Assembly: GCA_964422615.1 (NCBI GenBank) | Contig: CAYRBJ010000034.1 | Span: forward strand, 1-19,833 | DNA: 19,833 nt | Direction of reading: 5' to 3' | DNA from: DATLWN01 sp964422615 | GTDB taxonomy: Bacteria > Pseudomonadota > Zetaproteobacteria > Mariprofundales > Mariprofundaceae | Part shown: piece after piece, positions 15,980-19,833 of the stretch | Layout of the letters: each line of letters starts with the position of its first letter | Numbering within the stretch: the first letter of the stretch is position 1 | The notes under the pieces: model-generated | Database searches by the model: none | Told to the model about the DNA's origin: nothing | The model's input: the letters and a program-made list of their open reading frames with translations, nothing else | Program-made: the position numbers and the translations under genes

Positions 15980-16005
15980 CGGGCGCGGGCGAATGCCCGC
16001 GCCCG
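15980..16005. terminator. Bidirectional hairpin terminator, module 1
   Basis: A perfect 11-bp stem CGGGCGCGGGC / GCCCGCGCCCG with a GAAT loop lies between the NERD stop (15946) and the SPW stop (16027). Nearly the same hairpin recurs at 17530 and 19144. Confidence 0.8.
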
Positions 16006-16026
16006 CTTGGGCTTGCGCCGCATGCC

Positions 16027-16395
16027 TCAGGCGTGATGCGGCACGTGGTGCGTCGGATCCACCGGCCGGGTCGCCATCGCCAACACGGCAACGCCACTGA
16101 CCAACAGGCCGACGATGACGCTGTTCCACATCAGCGGGCCCATGAAGCCGACTAGGGCAAACGGGGCGACGATCAGCCACAGGCCGATGACCAGGTTGAT
16201 CCACTCTTCCCAAACCCCGCGGGGCCTGAACAGTGCGATCACCGACAGCACGGCAATGATGATACCGAACACGTAGCCGCTATAAGCGGCTTCGCTGACC
16301 ATGATGCCGACGCCGAAAAACGGTGCGAAGAACAGCCACAGACCGAGGAATAGGTTAACCCAGTCCTGCCATCGCATGCTTCTGGTTGCTTCCAT
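16027..16395 (-). CDS. SPW-repeat membrane protein (copy 1)
   Basis: A 122-residue integral membrane protein with two internal repeats of the SPW type: 'WQDWVNLFLGLWLFFAPFF' (about 9-27) and 'WEEWINLVIGLWLIVAPFA' (about 62-80). Each is followed by a further hydrophobic helix, giving about four membrane segments. A short His-rich tail 'HHVPHHA' ends the protein. SPW proteins are small membrane proteins of unknown function. The ATG at 16395 is chosen for its AAGGAGGT site; the frame runs open into the leader but that part is not conserved as protein. Its own promoter is at 16525-16552. Its closest match here is copy 4 (19191), including the tail and 3' flank. Confidence 0.88.
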   Translation of the reverse strand: MEATRSMRWQDWVNLFLGLWLFFAPFFGVGIMVSEAAYSGYVFGIIIAVLSVIALFRPRGVWEEWINLVIGLWLIVAPFALVGFMGPLMWNSVIVGLLVSGVAVLAMATRPVDPTHHVPHHA

Positions 16396-16518
16396 AATGG
16401 TTGCACCTCCTTGGTAGCCAATGCAGTCCGGCGGCAAGGTCGATACGATGCTAAGACTCCCGGCTGCTACCACTTCGGGGCTCAAACCGGACTGTCGAGG
16501 GAGGCTTCCTGCCTTCCG
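16396..16518 (-). promoter_or_regulatory. Conserved structured mRNA leader, copy A
   Basis: Transcribed region between the promoter and SPW copy 1. From 5' to 3' it holds a hairpin GGAAGGC/GCCTCC (16517-16500), then CAGTCCGG (16494-16487), which pairs perfectly with CCGGACTG (16431-16424) to enclose a conserved core, then the AAGGAGGT site (16412-16405). GCCTCC of the first hairpin could alternatively pair with GGAGGT of the ribosome-binding site. The same layout is kept in copies B, C and D. I do not recognise it as a known riboswitch. Confidence 0.6.
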
Positions 16519-16524
16519 CTTATG

Positions 16525-16552
16525 ATTATAGACCCATCCGGCCGGAAATTAA
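16525..16552 (-). promoter_or_regulatory. Promoter of SPW copy 1
   Basis: On the minus strand TTAATT, 16 bp, then TATAAT. The same arrangement occurs in front of copies 2, 3 and 4. Confidence 0.72.
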
Positions 16553-16572
16553 GGCGCTCACCGCGCCATCCA

Positions 16573-16589
16573 CGCGCAGTTTTTGCGCG
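16573..16589. promoter_or_regulatory. Upstream palindrome CGCGCA-N5-TGCGCG (copy A)
   Basis: A perfect 6-bp inverted repeat with a 5-bp AT spacer, 20 bp upstream of the SPW copy 1 -35 hexamer. It is retained exactly in copies B and D and modified in C, so it is a candidate operator or activator site. Confidence 0.45.
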
Positions 16590-16674
16590 CCGGGACCGGC
16601 ATCGGCAAGGCGCAGGTGCCGGGCCGGCATGGCCTCGAGTAGTGACGGCGGTCATATTGTCCACCGGGGACATA

Positions 16675-17496
16675 GTGTCTGATATCACAAAGATCAAAGG
16701 GCGGGCAGGCGCTATGGTGACGAAATCCATCATTCCCGGCAGCAAAACGAGGCCGAAGCATCATTCCGGCCAATTGCTGGGTACCATCAGCGGACTGGCG
16801 GCAGGGCTAACGGCGAAGCTGCGTCTGAACGGGGGCGACTATCGCCTGTATAAAAAGGTGGTGCTGCCGGTGCCCGACGGCAGTGTGCGCATCGATCTGG
16901 TCATCGTGTCGCCGTATGGCGTGTTCATGTGCGAAAAGAAGCACATGAAGGGCCGGATATTCGGCGGCAGAAACGAAAAAACCTGGATCCAGCAAACCAA
17001 CGAGAGCAAACGCACGTTCCAAAGCCCGCTGCCGCAGAATTACGGGCACGCCGCGCTGTTGGCGGCGAAGCTCGGGCTCGACACGGGCAAGGTGTTCCCG
17101 GTGCTGGAGTTCGTTGGCAGCAGTTTCGCCACCGAGATGCCTTCGCATGTGACGAATGCAGGCGGATACGTGCGATACGTCAAATCGAAGACCATTCCCG
17201 TCCTGACCAAGGCGGATGTGGCCCGCCTCAATGAGAGGTTGGCATCGGGCCTGGATCCGGCGGGCCAGACCAACGGACAAAACGCAAAACGCTCCGGCAA
17301 GGCTTCGGGCGAGAAAGCAAAAGCGCAAACCTGCCCGAGCTGCGGCAGCGCCATGGTGCTGCGCGCGGCCAGCAAGGGCGCCCTGGCCGGCAAGAAGTTC
17401 TGGGTGTGTTCGACCTATCCGAAGTGCAAATCGGCGATCGCGGCAGGAGGCCGCCCCACGCGGGCCCCGGATTTCGGTCCGCCGAAGCTGACCTGA
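16675..17496 (+). CDS. NERD-domain protein with topoisomerase-type zinc ribbon (module 2)
   Basis: A 273-residue paralogue of the gene at 15128. The NERD domain carries 'RIDLVIVSPYGVFMCEKK' with Asp74, Glu87 and Lys89, so the D...ExK catalytic set is complete, unlike in the other two NERD genes here. The C-terminal zinc ribbon has Cys220, Cys223, Cys245 and Cys251 ('CPSC', 'FWVCSTYPKC') for nucleic-acid binding. It lacks the N-terminal membrane helix of its paralogue. GTG at 16675 is preferred because it aligns with the paralogue's ATG (both followed by a TGATATC stretch), gives nearly equal length, and has GGGG about 5 nt upstream; ATG at 16714 is the alternative. Its 5' flank overlaps the promoter region of SPW copy 1. 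Confidence 0.86.
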   Translation: MSDITKIKGRAGAMVTKSIIPGSKTRPKHHSGQLLGTISGLAAGLTAKLRLNGGDYRLYKKVVLPVPDGSVRIDLVIVSPYGVFMCEKKHMKGRIFGGRNEKTWIQQTNESKRTFQSPLPQNYGHAALLAAKLGLDTGKVFPVLEFVGSSFATEMPSHVTNAGGYVRYVKSKTIPVLTKADVARLNERLASGLDPAGQTNGQNAKRSGKASGEKAKAQTCPSCGSAMVLRAASKGALAGKKFWVCSTYPKCKSAIAAGGRPTRAPDFGPPKLT

Positions 17497-17523
17497 TCCA
17501 TCCTTCGACATCGCGGTGCGTAC

Positions 17524-17558
17524 AAAAAAACGGGCGCGGGTGTAAAGCCCGCGCCCGT
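17524..17558. terminator. Bidirectional hairpin terminator, module 2
   Basis: An 11-bp stem ACGGGCGCGGG / CCCGCGCCCGT with a 7-nt loop. A run of seven A lies on its left, which reads as a T-tract for transcripts coming from the SPW gene on the minus strand. This makes it a classic intrinsic terminator for SPW copy 2, and it also lies just past the NERD stop. Confidence 0.85.
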
Positions 17559-17569
17559 CGGGGCCGGCA

Positions 17570-17941
17570 TCAGGCCTTGTGCGACACCGAGTGCGTCGGA
17601 TCCACCGGACGTGCCGTCAGCGCCGCCCACAACGCGTCGCCGGCGATGAACAGGCCGATGATGACGCTGCTCCACATTGCCACGCCGCCGAGGGTGAAGC
17701 CCAGCACGAACGGGGCCACGATCAGCCACAGGCCGATGGCGACGTTGATCCATTCCTCCCAGCTCTGTTCCCTGACCAGTGCTGCCACCGAGATCACGGC
17801 GATGACCGAGCCGAAGAGAATAACGTTCATCCCGGCCGCCGAGCCCAGATGAACAACGCCGAAGAACGGCATCACGAACAGCCAAGCGCCGAGGGCCAGG
17901 TTGAGCCAGTCCTGCCATCTCTTGTTTCTGGTTGCTTCCAT
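17570..17941 (-). CDS. SPW-repeat membrane protein (copy 2)
   Basis: A 123-residue integral membrane protein with two SPW units, 'WQDWLNLALGAWLFVMPFF' and 'WEEWINVAIGLWLIVAPFVL', each followed by another hydrophobic helix; about four membrane segments. The tail is 'PTHSVSHKA'. The ATG at 17941 has an AAGGAGGT site. It is paired with a convergent NERD gene as in module 1. The promoter is at 18071-18098 and begins right after the stop of the STAS-like gene. The C-terminal half ('GGVAMWSS', then 'GLFIAGDALWAALTA') is closest to copies 3 and 5. Function unknown. Confidence 0.88.
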   Translation of the reverse strand: MEATRNKRWQDWLNLALGAWLFVMPFFGVVHLGSAAGMNVILFGSVIAVISVAALVREQSWEEWINVAIGLWLIVAPFVLGFTLGGVAMWSSVIIGLFIAGDALWAALTARPVDPTHSVSHKA

Positions 17942-18064
17942 GGTGTATGCACCTCCTTGGCAGCCATGGCAGCCCGGCGGTAGGTCGATGCGATGCTGAA
18001 TGCCCCGGCTGCTACCACTTCGGGGCTTTGAACCGGACTGTCGCGGGAGGCTTCCTGCCTTCCG
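17942..18064 (-). promoter_or_regulatory. Conserved structured mRNA leader, copy B
   Basis: Same element order as copy A. The long-range partner here is CCGGGCTG instead of CCGGACTG, which keeps pairing with CAGTCCGG through a G-U pair. The inner core closes with GCCCC/GGGGC. A one-base deletion relative to the other copies lies downstream of the core, which argues against the leader being translated. Confidence 0.6.
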
Positions 18065-18070
18065 GTATGT

Positions 18071-18098
18071 ATTATAGATCCATGCGCCCCGGAGTTAA
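18071..18098 (-). promoter_or_regulatory. Promoter of SPW copy 2
   Basis: On the minus strand TTAACT, 16 bp, then TATAAT; transcription would start near 18064. It lies 47 bp past the end of the STAS-like gene. Confidence 0.75.
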
Positions 18099-18118
18099 GG
18101 CGCTCACCGCACCATCCA

Positions 18119-18135
18119 CGCGCAGTTTTTGCGCG
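18119..18135. promoter_or_regulatory. Upstream palindrome CGCGCA-N5-TGCGCG (copy B)
   Basis: Perfect inverted repeat at the same distance from the -35 as in copies A and D. It also lies just after the STAS-like stop, so part of its role could be termination. Confidence 0.45.
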
Positions 18136-18145
18136 CCGGATCAGG

Positions 18146-18571
18146 TCATATGCGCTCGGATTTTTCCTGCACCCGGATGGCTTGGCCACGGCGGAACGCT
18201 GCCAGCCAGAGATCCGCCGCGGGACGGTCATGAAACACCTGTGTATGCCAGGCGGTGGCATGGGCGAATGCCTCCCACATGCGGGCCATGCCGAAGGGTG
18301 CGTCCTGTGGGGCGACGAGGGCGACGCCGATCACACCGACGACCTTCGCCATGGCGATGTTGATTTGGGCGACTTCCCGTATCTCGACGGAGCTGGCCTT
18401 CAATTGTTCGATATCCGTCATGTCGACCAGAATGTAGCGCAGCGGCAGGCCGCCCTTCACGGTTTGCAGGTCGTGCTCTGCACTGGCGATGATCTCCCGG
18501 CCGGTGAGGATGCCGCTTCCGTAGTGCAGCAGGCCGTGGCCGTCATCGAAGTATTCCGTTGAAAGCGTCAT
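18146..18571 (-). CDS. STAS/SpoIIAA-like protein, putative
   Basis: A 141-residue soluble protein. The central pattern 'LRYILVDMTDIEQLKASSVEIREVAQ' followed by 'VVGVIGVALVAPQDAPFGMARMWEAF' gives alternating strands and helices like the STAS/SpoIIAA-like fold, including the strand-Asp/Thr-loop-helix around residues 45-60. STAS proteins act as anti-anti-sigma factors or regulatory modules of transporters; which applies here is unknown. The ATG at 18571 is preceded by a purine-rich GAGGGGCGAGG stretch. It overlaps the end of SPW copy 3 by 4 nt (ATGA), so the two are translationally coupled and share the promoter at 18999-19026. The fold assignment is tentative. Confidence 0.65.
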   Translation of the reverse strand: MTLSTEYFDDGHGLLHYGSGILTGREIIASAEHDLQTVKGGLPLRYILVDMTDIEQLKASSVEIREVAQINIAMAKVVGVIGVALVAPQDAPFGMARMWEAFAHATAWHTQVFHDRPAADLWLAAFRRGQAIRVQEKSERI

Positions 18572-18870
18572 CCTCGCCCCTCTTTCGCGCGAATCAGCGT
18601 TGTCGATTGTAGATGATTCCAGGGCTGTGCACGGATGCGGGCGCACGCCCCCACGGCGTCAGGCCTCGGGCGAGGCGGTGATTCCTCCGTCGGTTTTGCC
18701 GTCAGCGCCGCCCACAACGCGTCGCCGGCGACGAACAGGCCGATGACGATGCTGCTCCACATCGCCACGTGATCGTGCGTGAAGCCCAGCACGAACGGGG
18801 CGACGACCAGCCACAGGCCGAGAATCAGGGTAACCCAGTCCTGCCATCGCATGTTTCGGGTTGTTTTCAT
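18568..18870 (-). CDS. Shortened SPW-repeat membrane protein (copy 3)
   Basis: A 100-residue variant with a single SPW unit 'WQDWVTLILGLWLVVAPFVL' followed directly by 'GFTHDHVAMWSSIVIG', then 'GDALWAALTAKPTEE'. Compared with copy 2, the segment between the two internal repeats is missing, as if the repeats had recombined. The C-terminus also differs: near 18660 it is one base shorter than copy 5, so it misses the stop used there ('...ASPEA' in the other frame) and runs on for about 30 unrelated residues to end inside the STAS-like start codon. It would have two membrane helices. The ATG at 18870 has an AAGGAGGT site. It could be a functional variant or a decaying copy. Confidence 0.75.
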   Translation of the reverse strand: MKTTRNMRWQDWVTLILGLWLVVAPFVLGFTHDHVAMWSSIVIGLFVAGDALWAALTAKPTEESPPRPRPDAVGACARIRAQPWNHLQSTTLIRAKEGRG

Positions 18871-18992
18871 GGTTATGCACCTCCTTGGCAGCCATGGCGG
18901 CCCGGCGGCAAGGTCGATGCGATGCTGAATCTCCCGGCCACTACCACTCCGGGGCTCAAACCGGACTGTCGAGGGAGGCTTCCTGCCTTCCA
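18871..18992 (-). promoter_or_regulatory. Conserved structured mRNA leader, copy C
   Basis: The most diverged of the four leaders, with the same elements and length. The 5' hairpin GGAAGGC/GCCTCC and the ribosome-binding site are unchanged. The long-range partner is CCGGGCCG, which leaves one mismatch against CAGTCCGG. Confidence 0.55.
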
Positions 18993-18998
18993 CCGATG

Positions 18999-19026
18999 AC
19001 TATAGATCCATCTGATGCGGAATTAA
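18999..19026 (-). promoter_or_regulatory. Promoter of SPW copy 3 and the STAS-like gene
   Basis: On the minus strand TTAATT, 16 bp, then TATAGT. The weaker -10 (TATAGT instead of TATAAT) suggests lower activity than the other three. Confidence 0.65.
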
Positions 19027-19045
19027 GGCGTTGAATCGACGCTCC

Positions 19046-19064
19046 GGCGCAGTTATTGCACGCC
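19046..19064. promoter_or_regulatory. Diverged upstream palindrome (copy C)
   Basis: GGCGCA-N5-TGCACGCC occupies the same place as the CGCGCA-N5-TGCGCG element of the other copies, with an imperfect dyad. Confidence 0.35.
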
Positions 19065-19143
19065 GGATTGCGCGATGCGTCGCCGGAATTCCACAAGTGG
19101 GCTCAACCGTCGCCGAGCCCGCCATACCCATGCGCACAAAACA

Positions 19144-19169
19144 CGGGCGCGGGTGAAAGCCCGCGCCCG
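19144..19169. terminator. Hairpin terminator of SPW copy 4
   Basis: A 10-bp stem CGGGCGCGGG / CCCGCGCCCG with a 6-nt loop, 22 bp past the SPW copy 4 stop. Read on the minus strand it is followed by GTGTTTTG. It is the same hairpin as in modules 1 and 2, but no NERD gene stands on its left. Confidence 0.75.
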
Positions 19170-19190
19170 CTTGGGCTTGCGCCGCATGCC

Positions 19191-19553
19191 TCAGGCGTGA
19201 TGCGGCACGTGGTGCGTCGGCCCCGTCGGCCGTGCATACATCGCCCATACAGCTGCGCCGCCGACCAGCAGGCCGACGATGACGCTGTTCCACATAAAGA
19301 ACATGCCCACGGCATAGCCGAGGACAAACGGGGCGATGATCAGCCACAGGCCGATGAACAGGTTGATCCACTCTTCCCAGAACTGCGGCTGGAACAGCGC
19401 CACGATCGACAGCACGACGATGATGGCGCCGAAGATGTAGCCGTTGAGGGCGGCCGCACCGGTCATCATGCCGAAGCCGAAGAACGGGGTGAAGAACAGC
19501 CACAGGCCAAGAAGAAGGTTAACCCAGTCCTGCCATCGCGTTCTGGTTTCCAT
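19191..19553 (-). CDS. SPW-repeat membrane protein (copy 4)
   Basis: A 120-residue integral membrane protein with two SPW units, 'WQDWVNLLLGLWLFFTPFF' and 'WEEWINLFIGLWLIIAPFVL', about four membrane segments, and the tail 'HHVPHHA' shared with copy 1. The ATG at 19553 has a GAGGAGGT site. The 3' flank through the terminator is almost identical to module 1, yet the NERD partner is gone. The promoter and leader are identical to copy 2 over 164 bp although the proteins differ, so regulatory and coding parts have different histories. Confidence 0.88.
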   Translation of the reverse strand: METRTRWQDWVNLLLGLWLFFTPFFGFGMMTGAAALNGYIFGAIIVVLSIVALFQPQFWEEWINLFIGLWLIIAPFVLGYAVGMFFMWNSVIVGLLVGGAAVWAMYARPTGPTHHVPHHA

Positions 19554-19677
19554 GCTTCATGCACCTCCTCGGTAGCCAATGCAGTCCGGCGGCAAGGTCG
19601 ATGCGATGCTGAATGCCCCGGCTGCTACCACTTCGGGGCTTTGAACCGGACTGTCGCGGGAGGCTTCCTGCCTTCCG
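19554..19677 (-). promoter_or_regulatory. Conserved structured mRNA leader, copy D
   Basis: Same elements as copy B in the 5' part, with the fully paired CAGTCCGG/CCGGACTG long-range stem of copy A. The last 40 nt before the ATG resemble copy A rather than B, so D looks like a recombinant of the two. Confidence 0.6.
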
Positions 19678-19683
19678 GTATGT

Positions 19684-19711
19684 ATTATAGATCCATGCGC
19701 CCCGGAGTTAA
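19684..19711 (-). promoter_or_regulatory. Promoter of SPW copy 4
   Basis: On the minus strand TTAACT, 16 bp, then TATAAT, identical to the promoter of copy 2. Confidence 0.75.
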
Positions 19712-19731
19712 GGCGCTCACCGCACCATCCA

Positions 19732-19748
19732 CGCGCAGTTTTTGCGCG
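19732..19748. promoter_or_regulatory. Upstream palindrome CGCGCA-N5-TGCGCG (copy D)
   Basis: Perfect inverted repeat 20 bp upstream of the -35 of SPW copy 4, directly after the stop of SPW copy 5. Confidence 0.45.
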
Positions 19749-19753
19749 CCGGA

Positions 19754-19833
19754 TCAGGCCCCGGGCGGGGCCGGGGGCTCCTCCGTCGGTTTTGCCGTCA
19801 GCGCCGCCCACAACGCGTCGCCGGCGACGAACA
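19754..19833 (-). CDS. SPW-repeat membrane protein (copy 5), C-terminal fragment at window edge
   Basis: Reading in from the window end, the frame beginning at 19831 gives 'FVAGDALWAALTAKPTEE' then 'PPAPPGA' and a TGA at 19754-19756. The first part matches the C-terminus of SPW copies 2 and 3 almost exactly. The gene start lies outside the window. This shows that the SPW array continues to the right. Confidence 0.75.
   Translation of the reverse strand, partial: FVAGDALWAALTAKPTEEPPAPPGA

Larger units (their letters stand above)
17982..18145. repeat. 164-bp perfect direct repeat, left copy
   Basis: Identical base for base to 19595-19758. It covers most of the leader, the promoter and the upstream palindrome, and ends 1 bp before the stop codon of the STAS-like gene. 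Confidence 0.93.
19595..19758. repeat. 164-bp perfect direct repeat, right copy
   Basis: Identical to 17982-18145. At its right end it runs through the stop codon region of SPW copy 5 (19754-19756). Confidence 0.93.

Noticed and set aside
15980..19169. GC-rich hairpins as REP-type mobile elements
   Set aside because: All three sit between a gene end and an SPW stop, one with a T-tract, and they move with the duplicated modules, so they are terminators rather than independent repeats.
17942..19633. Possible short upstream ORF in the SPW leaders (GTG start, 'VVAAG-FSIAST' then 'LPP')
   Set aside because: It reads similarly in copies A, C and D, but copy B has a one-base deletion, copy A runs straight into the SPW gene without a stop, and no ribosome-binding site precedes the GTG. 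RNA structure explains the conservation better.

Overview
The window is GC-rich, densely coded DNA of a Gram-negative bacterium. An outer-membrane barrel protein, a periplasmic TlpA-type thioredoxin, PilZ proteins and a class III nucleotide cyclase point to Pseudomonadota, most likely Gammaproteobacteria or a neighbouring lineage. The species cannot be fixed from the sequence. A run of exactly 100 Ns (13719-13818) shows it is a draft scaffold.

Left part (1-6133): the 3' end of an outer-membrane beta-barrel gene is followed by a TlpA-like thioredoxin and a DUF2461 gene. A convergent, frameshifted and truncated ATP-grasp pseudogene comes next. Then a three-gene signalling operon runs on the plus strand: a PilZ protein (c-di-GMP receptor family), a membrane-anchored class III adenylate/guanylate cyclase overlapping it by 4 nt, and a PAS/PAS/HisKA/HATPase/REC hybrid kinase.

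Middle part (6139-14940): a collection of mostly single genes. These are a glyoxylate/succinic semialdehyde reductase-type dehydrogenase, a PEBP/YbhB protein, a thioredoxin with a near-consensus promoter, a 551-residue protein with a PilZ-like C-terminus, a NERD-domain protein with a His-rich tail, an exported protein of unknown function, a small soluble protein, a DUF3775 protein, a small membrane protein, a secreted Gly/Met-rich repeat protein broken by the assembly gap, and a SAM-dependent methyltransferase.

Right part (15128-19833): the most unusual region, built by repeated duplication. Two consecutive modules each hold a plus-strand NERD protein with a C-terminal topoisomerase-type zinc ribbon, a strong shared hairpin terminator, and a minus-strand SPW-repeat membrane protein. 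Three more SPW genes follow: one shortened and coupled to a STAS-like gene, one that has lost its NERD partner, and one cut by the window end. All four complete SPW genes share a promoter cassette made of an upstream palindrome, a TTAAYT/TATAAT promoter with 16-bp spacing, and a leader of about 120 nt with a long-range pairing and a possible anti-Shine-Dalgarno. Two of these cassettes are identical over 164 bp although the proteins they drive differ. This looks like a coordinately expressed paralogous membrane-protein family under an undescribed cis-regulatory RNA or operator, and it is the best candidate here for something new.
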